A DNA stretch of 64,000 nt. It comes from an uncultured Holophagaceae bacterium (GTDB taxonomy: Bacteria > Acidobacteriota > Holophagae > Holophagales > Holophagaceae). The notes beneath the pieces are model-generated. The model was not told the origin of the DNA. It worked only from the letters and a program-made list of their open reading frames with translations, and searched no databases. Where the stretch lies: assembly GCA_903913215.1 (NCBI GenBank), contig CAIWKE010000028.1, forward strand, positions 1 through 64,000, in the 5' to 3' direction. Positions 36,487 through 45,433 of this stretch are shown in pieces; the first letter of the stretch is position 1, and each line of letters opens with the position of its first letter. Position numbers and translations under genes: made by a program.

Positions 36487-37017
36487 TCAGCTCAGTGCCC
36501 CCACGCCCCCCAGCAGCGCCGCCCCGGCCAGCCACCAGAGCGGGTTCAGCTTTGAGCGAAACGACAGCAGGGCGCTGAGGGCCGCGATGACCAGCAGTGG
36601 CCCACGGGTGCCGGTGGCCTGCACCAGGAGACAGCCGCTGCCAAGGACCAGGCCGATGGTGATGGGGGCTAGGCCCCGCTCGATGGCCATGCGCCAGGTC
36701 GAGTGACGGAAGCGGTCCCAGAGGCGCCCCACGGTGAAGGCCAGCAGGGCTGAGGGCAGGCACATGCCCAGGGTGCAGACGAGGGCGCCGGGGATGCCTG
36801 CCAGCTTCCAGCCGATGAGGCTCACGAAGAGCACGTTGGGGCCCGGGGCCGCCTGGGCGATGGCGAAGAGGGTGGCAAAGTCCGCACTGCTCATCCAGCC
36901 GTGGAGGTCCACCACCTGACGGTGCATCTCCGGCACCAGGGCCGTGGCGCCGCCCACGGCCATCAGGGAGAAAAGGCAGAAGCGCAGGAAGAGCCCTGAC
37001 AGCGAAGGGCCGTTCAT
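36487..37017 (-). CDS. Chromate transporter half, C-terminal ChrA-type domain
   Basis: The protein has 176 residues from the ATG at 37017. FCLFSLMAVGGATALVPEM and AIAQAAPGPNVLFVSLIG are the Chromate_transp domain motifs (GG-A and the A-x-A-x-PGP loop), with five to six membrane helices. It is one half of a split short-chain transporter and overlaps its partner by four bases. Chromate or sulfate export is the usual family assignment; the actual substrate is not proven. Confidence 0.85.
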   Translation of the reverse strand: MNGPSLSGLFLRFCLFSLMAVGGATALVPEMHRQVVDLHGWMSSADFATLFAIAQAAPGPNVLFVSLIGWKLAGIPGALVCTLGMCLPSALLAFTVGRLWDRFRHSTWRMAIERGLAPITIGLVLGSGCLLVQATGTRGPLLVIAALSALLSFRSKLNPLWWLAGAALLGGVGALS

Positions 37018-37604
37018 GGGGCGCCGCCTTGGGCCCGCTGCTCCCGCCGCAGGCTGCGCCAGGCCAGGCCAATGCTGAGGGGGCCCAGCACCAGGAGGAT
37101 GCCCAGGAGGGGCAGCCGCAGCCAGAAGTTGGCCAGGAAGGCCACCACCAGTATGAAGATCGAGCCGGCATCGCGGTCCATGCGCGTGGCCAGGCGGCCG
37201 CCGGTCGCCAGCACCAGGCCCGCCGCGGCCGCCGCCACTGCTGCCAGGATCTGGATGAGCCGGGCCGAGTGGGCGAAGCGGCCATAGAGGGTGGCCAAGC
37301 TCAGCACGATGACCAGGGGCGCGCTCAGGAGACCCAGCGCCGCCAGGACGGAGCCCACCCATCCATGGAAGCGGGCCCCGATGACCACAGCCATGTTTAG
37401 GATGTTGGGGCCGGGCAGGGTCTGGCCCAGGCTGAGCAGCTCCGTGAACTGCCGGTCGTCCAGCCAGCGCCGGTCCTCCACGAGCATGCGCCGGGCGTGG
37501 GGCATCACCCCGCCGAAGCCCGAGAGGCCCGTCTTGAAGAAGCCCAGGAAGAGTTCTGCCCGAGTGGGGACGAAGGCTGAGTCTGGGCTTCGGGGAGGGA
37601 TCAA
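37014..37604 (-). CDS. Chromate transporter half, N-terminal ChrA-type domain
   Basis: The protein has 196 residues from a TTG start. GFFKTGLSGFGGVMPHARRM and SLGQTLPGPNILNMAVVIG are the equivalent motifs of the first Chromate_transp domain, again with about six helices. Together with the overlapping downstream gene it should form a heterodimer in the inner membrane. The stop and the next start share ATGA. Confidence 0.85.
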   Translation of the reverse strand: MIPPRSPDSAFVPTRAELFLGFFKTGLSGFGGVMPHARRMLVEDRRWLDDRQFTELLSLGQTLPGPNILNMAVVIGARFHGWVGSVLAALGLLSAPLVIVLSLATLYGRFAHSARLIQILAAVAAAAAGLVLATGGRLATRMDRDAGSIFILVVAFLANFWLRLPLLGILLVLGPLSIGLAWRSLRREQRAQGGAP

Positions 37605-37623
37605 GGCTGGTGCCTTCTGGGGA

Positions 37624-38637
37624 TCAGAACACGACCTTCAGGCGCCTAAGTTCCGTGATGAGTGCCAGGGGAGTCGTGTAGGTGATGCCATGGAGCAGGT
37701 GCTCCGTGGCCGCCTGGGCGAAGGCGGGCACATCGTCGATGTAGATGCACTCCTCGGCCATGAGGTCCAGTTTAGCCAGGGCGTCCTCGAAGAGGCGGGG
37801 ATCCGGCTTGCTGGCCCCCACCTCGTAGCTGAGGGTGACATTTTCAAAGACCGGGAAGACCGGCGTGGTTTGAATGGCATGTTGGTAGTGCCAGGGGCTG
37901 GTGTTCGACAGGAGCAACATCCGGTACCGGGGCTCCAGCTTCAGGATCAGCTCCTGGGTGGCGGCGATGGGCGTGAAGATGTCCGTGTAGGCCCGGAGGA
38001 AGTCCTCTTCGGGTAGATCCTTGCCGCAGACGGTCGAGATGCCGCTGAGGAAGTCCCCGGAGCTGATGCGACCCGCCTCGTAGTCCTGGGTGAGGGTGGA
38101 CTGTCCGTAGATGGCCGTCTTCAGCTCTGCGGCGGGTCGGCCGCAGAGGGTGGCCAGACCCTCGAGAAAACGGTCGTTGTCAAAGCGGCTGACGACATTG
38201 CCGAAGTCGAAGATGATGGCCTTGATCTCGGCCTCGGCGTAGTAGCGCCGCAGGTGGGGCACGTAGTCCATATCGATCTTGAGGATGTGGTCCAGGTACC
38301 AGTCCTGTAGGAAGGCCCGAAGCTCACTGGTCTGATGGGGGTCCTGGGGATCGTAGGTCTGGTTGAAGGCCAGGACCTGCTCCACGAAGCGGGCGTGCTC
38401 CTGCTCCTGCCGGGCCAGACCCGGGTAGCCCGAGGCCTTCAAGTAGCGTTCTTCGGTGCTGAAGTGCAGGAGGGCGTAGCTGCACAACCCATGGAGGATG
38501 GTCTCGACGCCCTCGTGGGACTGCCCCGCATCGATGAGGTCCACCAGCTCGTTCAACATGTCGAGCAGACCCCGGTGTTGCAGGTCGATGTCCTTGTAGC
38601 CGATGTTGTAGCGTTCCTTCCACTGGATGTGGACCAT
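37624..38637 (-). CDS. Bacteriohemerythrin fused to HAD-family phosphatase
   Basis: The protein has 337 residues from the ATG at 38637 (AAGGA upstream). Residues ~1-145 are a hemerythrin: WKERYNIGYKDIDLQHRGLL, HGLCSYALLHFSTEERYL, HARFVEQV and YLDHILKIDMDYV supply the His/Glu/Asp di-iron ligands. Residues ~150-335 are a YihX-type HAD: AIIFDFGNVVSRFD, LLLSNTSPWH and SYEVGASKPDPRLF, then IYIDDV. The fusion suggests a phosphatase, possibly acting on a sugar phosphate, that is controlled by oxygen or nitric oxide at the di-iron site. That link is inference. Confidence 0.85.
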   Translation of the reverse strand: MVHIQWKERYNIGYKDIDLQHRGLLDMLNELVDLIDAGQSHEGVETILHGLCSYALLHFSTEERYLKASGYPGLARQEQEHARFVEQVLAFNQTYDPQDPHQTSELRAFLQDWYLDHILKIDMDYVPHLRRYYAEAEIKAIIFDFGNVVSRFDNDRFLEGLATLCGRPAAELKTAIYGQSTLTQDYEAGRISSGDFLSGISTVCGKDLPEEDFLRAYTDIFTPIAATQELILKLEPRYRMLLLSNTSPWHYQHAIQTTPVFPVFENVTLSYEVGASKPDPRLFEDALAKLDLMAEECIYIDDVPAFAQAATEHLLHGITYTTPLALITELRRLKVVF

Positions 38638-38713
38638 GTGCCGTCCTTGCCGAGAGCCATGCTTGCTCATCGGTTGATTCACTCTGATTCTACATTCCGG
38701 TAGACTTCCGGGC

Positions 38714-39040
38714 ATGGTGAGCCCCGGCAAGCCCCCCCTCAGCCGCACCCGCATCCGACTCGCGTGGGCCATCGCCTTGGCGGTGGACGCCATCCAGATC
38801 CCTGCGGATGTCACGGGCCCTCCCGGCTGGTTCCTCAGCGCGGGCCTGGACCTCATCACCATGGTGGTCATGTGGGCCATGCTGGGCTTCCACTGGGCCT
38901 TCCTGCCCACCTTCTTCACCGAGTGGATCCCCTACCTGAACATGGCCCCCATGTGGACCCTGGCCGTGGCCCTGGCCACGCGAGGACGCAGCGACGTGCA
39001 ACTGCCCGAGCCGCCACCGAATATCAAAATTGTCTCCTGA
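38714..39040 (+). CDS. Small membrane protein of unknown function
   Basis: The protein has 108 residues with two or three hydrophobic helices (IRLAWAIALAVDAIQIP and LITMVVMWAMLGFHWAFLPTF). It ends in a polar PEPPPN tail. I do not recognise the family by name. It is divergent from the hemerythrin-HAD gene with 76 bases between the starts. Confidence 0.6.
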   Translation: MVSPGKPPLSRTRIRLAWAIALAVDAIQIPADVTGPPGWFLSAGLDLITMVVMWAMLGFHWAFLPTFFTEWIPYLNMAPMWTLAVALATRGRSDVQLPEPPPNIKIVS

Positions 39041-39055
39041 TCTATTTTTGAGAAA

Positions 39056-39337
39056 TTGATCCACCACGAAGACTCGAAGGCGCGAAGGAAAGAAGAAGGA
39101 AGTGGCTTTTCGGACCGTAGCCAACCACCGCCCCCATGGAGATGCCGGGGGTGGTTCCCCCAACCTCCCGGCAGAAGCCATGCACCTAGGCTTACTGTGC
39201 CTGATGGTCGAGGTTCCCGCTTTGTGACCTTTGTGTTCTTTGTGGCTGATATTTCATTCATGTGAAATTTCCAGGTTCAGCACGCTAATCCCTGATGAAC
39301 CTGACTGTTCGTGTCTTAGTGTCGTCGTGGTGGATCA
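39056..39337. repeat. Interspersed inverted repeat C, nested
   Basis: The left arm (39056-39088, GATCCACCACGAAG followed by CGAAGG-type units) is inverted at 39308-39337 (ending CGTCGTGGTGGATCA). Between them, at 39221-39245, lies a half-element of another subfamily (CTTTGTG units), as in repeat D. The remaining spacer has no gene. This accounts for the 342-base gap before the ABC ATPase. Confidence 0.7.
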
Positions 39338-39382
39338 GTTGCTTTTGCATCCGTGTCCAGCGCACCAGAACCTGCGGGGACT

Positions 39383-40176
<794 letters not shown>

Positions 40177-40180
<4 letters not shown>

Positions 40181-40995
40181 GCCTGCTCCAGGCCGCGGTG
40201 CCACTTCAACAAGTGGGAGCTGAGGCGGCTCATGAGGGTGTCGATGCCCAGGCCCAGGAGGCCGATGGTGAACATGCCCGCGATGATCTTGTCGGACCAG
40301 AGGTATTCCCGGGCCTCCAGGATGCGGTAACCCAGGCCATTGTTTACGGCGATCATCTCCGAGACGATCACCACGATGAAGGCTGTGCCCATGCCGATAC
40401 GGGCTCCGGTGAAGATGTAGGGCGTGGCCGCGGGCAGGATGATGCGGGTGAACTGGGTCAGCCGCGAAGCGCCCAGGTTGCGGCCCACGCGGAGGTAGAT
40501 GCTGTCGACGTTCTGCACACCCGTGACGGTGTTCATGAGCACCGGGAAGAAGGCGCCGATGCTGATGAGGAAGATGGCCGGGGGGTTGCCCAGACCGAAC
40601 CAGAGAATCGAGAGCGGGATGTAGGCGATGGGTGGGATGGGCCGCAGCACCTGGATGAGCGGGTTGAAGAGGCCGTAGACCAGCTTGCTGTAGCCCATGG
40701 CCAGGCCCAGGGGCAGGGCCAGACCGGCTCCGATGAAGAAGCCCACCAGCACGCGGTAGAGGCTGCCCATGGCGTCCTGGATGAGCTCACCGGAGACGAC
40801 CCACTTCAGGTGCGACATCTGAGCTGGATCATAGGCCTCCAGGGGCCGCAGGTAGGCCCACCACTTCACCAGCACGCGCATGGGGGAGGGCAGGATGGTG
40901 GCGTTCACCCAGCCCATGCTGGAAAGGAGCTGCCAGAAGGCCAGGGCGACCAAGGGGACGAGGATGCCGGAGGCGGCGCGTCGGTAGGACTTCAT
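40177..40995 (-). CDS. ABC transporter permease, SsuC/TauC-like
   Basis: The protein has 272 residues from the ATG at 40995, inside a longer frame whose upstream part is not protein-like. There are six transmembrane helices. The EAA loop that docks the ATPase reads GRNLGASRLTQFTRIILPAATPYIFTG. IPPIAYIPLSILWFGLG is the family's characteristic helix. It overlaps both neighbours by four bases (ATGA junctions). Confidence 0.9.
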
Positions 40996-41999
40996 CCCTT
41001 CTTCGCCTTCTTGATCGGCGCAGGGGCGGCCTTGGGCGCCTCGATCTTGAGCTGCTTCTTGGCCTCGGTGAGCAGGTCCAGCTTGACCCAGTCGGCGGCC
41101 TTGGGCGGGTTGCTCATCTTGCCGACGCCGTACTGGGCCATGAGGTCCGTGGTGATCTGCACGTGGGCCTGGCTGATGTCGTAGGTGAAGGGGGAGTTGC
41201 CGATGGCGTCCTGGTAGTCCTCGGCGCTGATCTGGTTCTTGAACATCACCTCGCGGACATACTTCTCTGCGGTCTTGGGCTCGTCGAGGAACTTCTTGGT
41301 GGCCTCCACGAAGCAGGCCAGGAAGCGCTGCGCCACATCGCGGCGTTCCCTGTAGAGCTTTTCGGTGATGACCAGGGCGCGGATGGGCTCGCCCAGGGGC
41401 GTGTCGTAGGGCTTGAGCAGCTCCACGCCGAACTTGCGGTTGATGGCCTGGGAACTGTAGGGCTCGCTCTGGCACATGGCGTCGATGTTCTTGGCCATGA
41501 GGGTCTGGTTCAGGTCCGCGAAGGGGAGATAGAGCACCAGCACGTCCTTGCCGGGCTTATCAGACCAGCTGAGCCCCGCCTTGGCCAGCTCTGCCAGCAG
41601 CAGCAGTTCCTGGGCTCCTCCCCGGGCCACGCCCACCTTCTTGCCTTTGAGATCTCTCAGAGACTTGATGCCCGCATCGGGTCGCACCACCATTCGCGCG
41701 CCGCCCTTGGCAAAGCCCGCGACCACGTAGATGGGCACGCCGGCAGCGCGTCCGGCGATGGCGGCATCGAGCGCCGCGGCGCTGGCATCAATCTCCCCCG
41801 CCACGATGGCCGGGTTGATGTCGATGCCCTTGGCGAACATCTTCTCGTCGATCTTCAGCTTGTATTTGGGGGCCAGCTCCTTCATGTAGGAGACCGCGCC
41901 GTAGTGGGCGAATTTGAGGTTGCCCAGCCGCACCAGATCCTGGGCGCCAAGGCTCAGGGGCAGCAGACAGGCAAGGAGGGCCAGGGGCTTCAGACGCAT
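40992..41999 (-). CDS. ABC transporter substrate-binding protein, SsuA/TauA/NrtA-like
   Basis: The protein has 335 residues with a cleaved signal peptide (LALLACLLPLSLGAQ). LRDLKGKKVGVARGGAQELLLLAEL and NQTLMAKNIDAMCQSEPYSSQ are the NMT1/THI5-like lobes. A lysine- and proline-rich tail follows. It delivers a small oxyanion or organosulfur compound such as nitrate, sulfonate or taurine to the permease; sequence alone does not settle which. It is first gene of the three-gene operon. Confidence 0.85.
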   Translation of the reverse strand: MRLKPLALLACLLPLSLGAQDLVRLGNLKFAHYGAVSYMKELAPKYKLKIDEKMFAKGIDINPAIVAGEIDASAAALDAAIAGRAAGVPIYVVAGFAKGGARMVVRPDAGIKSLRDLKGKKVGVARGGAQELLLLAELAKAGLSWSDKPGKDVLVLYLPFADLNQTLMAKNIDAMCQSEPYSSQAINRKFGVELLKPYDTPLGEPIRALVITEKLYRERRDVAQRFLACFVEATKKFLDEPKTAEKYVREVMFKNQISAEDYQDAIGNSPFTYDISQAHVQITTDLMAQYGVGKMSNPPKAADWVKLDLLTEAKKQLKIEAPKAAPAPIKKAKKG

Positions 42000-42076
42000 G
42001 GGGACTCCGGTGGGGGTGGTTCATTGTAGCGCCCACCGCGCGCCGAGCTGCCTCACGCTCCGCGGCAAGGAAACAT

Positions 42077-42103
42077 CCCCCTCGGGGTGGCACCCGAAGG
42101 GGG
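42077..42103 (-). terminator. Terminator-like hairpin
   Basis: CCCCCTCGGG (42077-42086) pairs with CCCGAAGGGGG (42093-42103) with one bulge. On the minus strand it lies 25 bases after the 42129 gene and is followed by ATGTTTCC. It separates that gene from the ABC operon. Confidence 0.55.
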
Positions 42104-42128
42104 CTGCGCCGAGACTAGCCTTTCCAGG

Positions 42129-42839
42129 TCAGGCCTCGGGTGCTGGGTCCAGCTGGGACGCCGTGCTTTTCAAACCCTGCTGGACCTCATGCAGGGACTT
42201 GGCCCGATCGCCCACCATGAAGGCGGCCAAGGCTGTGAAGACCCAGGCGGCGACGCGCGACCAGAAGGCCTTGTTCGCGCTGGAATCCCGGTCCCGTTCG
42301 GCTTCAAGGGACAGCTGGTCATAGGCCTCACCCAGGGCCACCTCTGCCTGACTCCAGCGCTGCAGCAATGGCTGGTTGTCCTGCTGGGGGGTCTCTGGGT
42401 TGAATTTTTCCAATTCCTGGGTCACAGCCTCCACCTGATGGGCCTTGGCTTCCAGGCTCCGCCGAGTGATCTCCTCCATGGAAACCTTTGGTAGCAGGCT
42501 GTTGAACTTCTGCATGCTGCCGTGCAGCGCCCTGCCTTCCTCCGAGAAGCTGCGGGACAGGTCATCCGCCACCGCCTTGGCGACCTGGGCTTCGGTCAAC
42601 TCCCCCGTCGTCTGGATCTGGCGTAGTTCGATGCGGGCCAGGCGGTCGACCACCTGGCGCTGTTCGACCTCCAGTGCTTCACGCTGGTCCTGCTCGTTGC
42701 CATCGATCAGAACCTTTTGAGCATTCCTGGAGCGCTCCTCCAGGCTGGTCGCCAGCTGATCCTTCAGAAACCAGGGCACGACAACCAGGGCCAGGGTCAT
42801 CACCTTCCATGCCTGGCTGCCTTTCCTGAAGACACTCAT
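42129..42839 (-). CDS. Membrane-anchored coiled-coil protein, unknown function
   Basis: The protein has 236 residues from the ATG at 42839 (AAGGAG upstream). A hydrophobic segment near the start (AWKVMTLALVVVPWFL) and another near the end (VAAWVFTALAAFMVG) flank ~170 charged, helical residues with long heptad stretches. It should span the inner membrane twice with a periplasmic or cytoplasmic coiled-coil loop. I recognise no family. Confidence 0.65.
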   Translation of the reverse strand: MSVFRKGSQAWKVMTLALVVVPWFLKDQLATSLEERSRNAQKVLIDGNEQDQREALEVEQRQVVDRLARIELRQIQTTGELTEAQVAKAVADDLSRSFSEEGRALHGSMQKFNSLLPKVSMEEITRRSLEAKAHQVEAVTQELEKFNPETPQQDNQPLLQRWSQAEVALGEAYDQLSLEAERDRDSSANKAFWSRVAAWVFTALAAFMVGDRAKSLHEVQQGLKSTASQLDPAPEA

Positions 42840-42955
42840 AGGCACTCCTTGGGGATGGGAAGGAGATTACACGGATCAATTGAGGCTGAGTCTTAATAAT
42901 GCAAGATGCAACAAATCGGACAACTTGGTATGATTTATGGTCAGCCGGAGTTTCC

Positions 42956-43330
42956 ATGTTCTTCCTGCGCCTCCTCCCCGCCCAGTTCTGCCTCCTGCTC
43001 ATGGCCGCGCTCTTCATGCGCCTGGGCTTTCCGTTGGTGATGATCGTGCCCCTGACGCTGATGCTCATGGGGGCGCTGCTGATCTCCTGGCCCCAGGTCC
43101 GGGTGGCCATGAGCTTCGTCATGGGGCTGGAGGCCTGCCTCTGGGGCTTCATGACTTGGTTGCGGGTGCAGGAGCGCATCGCCTACAGCGAGCCCTGGGG
43201 CCGCCTGGCCGCCATCCTCGCGGGCGTGACACTCTTCAACCTCTGGGCTGCCTGGCTGGTCTGGGGCGGCCGCAAGGCCGAGGAGCGCGAGGCTCAGATC
43301 ATCGCCAAGGCCCATGCGGCGCGGGCCTGA
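42956..43330 (+). CDS. Small multi-pass membrane protein, unknown function
   Basis: The protein has 124 residues from the ATG at 42956, chosen for the CGGAG six bases upstream; an earlier in-frame ATG adds 19 residues. Four hydrophobic helices are visible (LLPAQFCLLLMAALFM, VMIVPLTLMLMGALLI, VAMSFVMGLEACLWGFM and AAILAGVTLFNLWAAWLVW), with a charged tail. No family is recognised. It is divergent from the coiled-coil gene. Confidence 0.6.
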   Translation: MFFLRLLPAQFCLLLMAALFMRLGFPLVMIVPLTLMLMGALLISWPQVRVAMSFVMGLEACLWGFMTWLRVQERIAYSEPWGRLAAILAGVTLFNLWAAWLVWGGRKAEEREAQIIAKAHAARA

Positions 43331-43337
43331 TCGCGCC

Positions 43338-43931
43338 TCAGCCCCGCTTGCGCCCGATGACCAGGAACTCCCGGCCCGCGCGGCGGGGGTGGCTGTTCTG
43401 TGCATCGCCCAGGTGCAGCACCTCGAAATGCACCTCCGCCAAGCCGCGGGCCTCGGTCTGGCTGATGGCGTGGGGCGGGCCGGGGCGTCCGTTCACGTGG
43501 TGGAAGAGCACGGCCAGCCAGAGACCGCCGGGCCGCAGGTGGGCGGCGCAGGCCTCCATATAGCTGGGCCGCCGCACCGGGTCCATGGCCACGAAGCAGG
43601 TGTGGTCGAAGATGGCGTCCCAGGGGCCCAGCTTCGTCGTGAACCAGTCCGCCTGTGACCAGGCCACGCGGTCCCCGTAGCGGTGCATGGCCCCCTGGAT
43701 GGCCAGGGGCGCGAAGTCGAGGCCCGCGACCTGGAAGCCCTGAGCGTCCAGGGCCGCGGCGTCGTGACCATAGCCGCAGCCCGGCACCACGAGCTGGCTG
43801 GCAGGGCGCAGGCCCAGGGGCAAGGCCAGGTCCACCAGCTCCCGAACCAGGGGAGTTTCCCCGTCCATGTCCCAGCCGGGACGGCCCTCGTCCTGGTAGA
43901 GCTGGTTCCAGTAGTCAGGGTGGGTGGTCAT
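43338..43931 (-). CDS. TPMT-family SAM-dependent methyltransferase
   Basis: The protein has 197 residues. YWNQLYQDEGRPGWDM is the opening of thiopurine-methyltransferase-like enzymes; LVVPGCGYGHDAAAL is SAM motif I and VAGLDFAPLAI motif II. FDHTCFVAMDP is the family's substrate-side block. It would methylate a thiol, selenium, halide or similar nucleophile in the cytoplasm; which one is unknown. Confidence 0.85.
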   Translation of the reverse strand: MTTHPDYWNQLYQDEGRPGWDMDGETPLVRELVDLALPLGLRPASQLVVPGCGYGHDAAALDAQGFQVAGLDFAPLAIQGAMHRYGDRVAWSQADWFTTKLGPWDAIFDHTCFVAMDPVRRPSYMEACAAHLRPGGLWLAVLFHHVNGRPGPPHAISQTEARGLAEVHFEVLHLGDAQNSHPRRAGREFLVIGRKRG

Positions 43932-44095
43932 GGGACCAGGATAGTGCGTCCCAGCCCTGGGACCACAAGCTCAGCGCGGCCAAGGGTGCGAGCAGATCGA
44001 GCGGTGGCGGAGCCGTGCTGAGGTAGAAAAAATTGGCACTATCCGCGTAGATGAAACAAAATTGTGCATTCAAGCTCGACAACCCGGAGCCTGCC

Positions 44096-45418
44096 ATGTC
44101 CTGGATCCACCGAACGCTTCCCCTGGCCGCAGGACTCTCGCTGCTGGCCGTTCCGCTGCAGGCCCAGGCCAAGGTGGATCTGCTGAAGGACGACCCTCGA
44201 GCCATCCACCTGCGCCAGATCCATCCGGTGACCCCGGCGGAGCGCGTGGACTGGGCCGGCCGCATCACGGAGCTGCTCAAGGAGGAACCCGGCGACCTCA
44301 GCATCACGGCCGTTGGGGACATGATCTTCAACCAGCCCATCACCCAGCTGCCCCAGCCCGAGCGGGCGGGGCTCTTCCGCCTCATGCAGGAGGCGGACCT
44401 GGCCTACGGGAACATGGAGTTTTCGCTCAACGACCGGCCTGAGCTGCAGCGCCCCTTCTACAACTTCCGCGCCCCCCGGGACTTCCGCTGGGAGCTGGCC
44501 CGCACGGGCATCAACCTTGTGAGCCAAGCCAACAACCATGCCCTGGACTTCGGGCCCGAAGGCCTCAAGGAGTGCCTGCAGGCCCTGGATCAGGCCAACA
44601 TCACCCACGCGGGCGCGGGCACCACCCTGGCGGAGGCCCACGCGCCCGGCACCCTGGAGCTGGCGGGGCACAAGACCCGCGTGGCGCTGCTCTCCTACAT
44701 GCGCTACTGGACCGCCAAGTACCGCAGCAAGGACGCCAGCGCGCCCTCCCTGGCCACCATCGATCCTGCGGTGATCCTCGTGGCGCGGGACGGCAAGGTG
44801 GAGGCTGTGGAAGGCCCGCTGGAAGCCGACGTGAAGACCATGGAGGACGAGGTCGTCCTGGCCCGCCGCCATGCGGACCTGCTGCTGGTCTCCCTGCACA
44901 ACCACGACGTGACGCACCACCGGGCCTATGGCATCCAGGACACCACGCCCCCCAACGAGGAGATCATGTTCCGCCGCGCCGTCGAAGCGGGGGCGGACTT
45001 CGTGCTGGGCACTGGGCCCCACGTGCTGCGGGGCATCGAAATCTACAAGGGCCGCCCCATCTTCTACAGCCTGGGCGATTTCATTTACCAGTACCGCACG
45101 CCGGAGCGGATCCCCGCCGACATCCTGCATCAGCGCGACATCGAAATGCCTCGGCCCACGAACGTCTCCGTGTGGGACCGTCGGGAGTCTCAGGAGGTCC
45201 TGCAGACCGTCATGGTCCGCATGGTCACGAACCAGGGCAAGCTCAAGCGCATCCAGTTGCTGCCCATCTCCATCGACGATGAGGGCCCCCTCTACGGCGT
45301 GCCCCGCCTGGCTAATTCTCAGCGCGGCGCTGAGATCCTCGCCCTCATGCAGAAGCTGTCCGCCCCCTACGGCACCAAGATCGTGATCAAGGGGTGGTAC
45401 GGGGAAGTGGTGCTTTAG
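44096..45418 (+). CDS. CapA-family (poly-gamma-glutamate capsule type) exported protein
   Basis: The protein has 440 residues from the ATG at 44096 (GGAG upstream, then a signal peptide ending PLQAQA). ITAVGDMIFN, YGNMEFSLN, NLVSQANNHALDFG, VSLHNHDVTHH and GTGPHVLRGIEIYKGRPIFYSLGDF match the PGA_cap metallophosphatase-like domain, with metal-binding Asp, Glu, Asn and His. The start is set 15 codons inside a longer frame. Related proteins act on polyglutamate capsules; its own substrate is unknown. Confidence 0.82.
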   Translation: MSWIHRTLPLAAGLSLLAVPLQAQAKVDLLKDDPRAIHLRQIHPVTPAERVDWAGRITELLKEEPGDLSITAVGDMIFNQPITQLPQPERAGLFRLMQEADLAYGNMEFSLNDRPELQRPFYNFRAPRDFRWELARTGINLVSQANNHALDFGPEGLKECLQALDQANITHAGAGTTLAEAHAPGTLELAGHKTRVALLSYMRYWTAKYRSKDASAPSLATIDPAVILVARDGKVEAVEGPLEADVKTMEDEVVLARRHADLLLVSLHNHDVTHHRAYGIQDTTPPNEEIMFRRAVEAGADFVLGTGPHVLRGIEIYKGRPIFYSLGDFIYQYRTPERIPADILHQRDIEMPRPTNVSVWDRRESQEVLQTVMVRMVTNQGKLKRIQLLPISIDDEGPLYGVPRLANSQRGAEILALMQKLSAPYGTKIVIKGWYGEVVL

Positions 45419-45433
45419 GGGCGCTAAGAGGGC

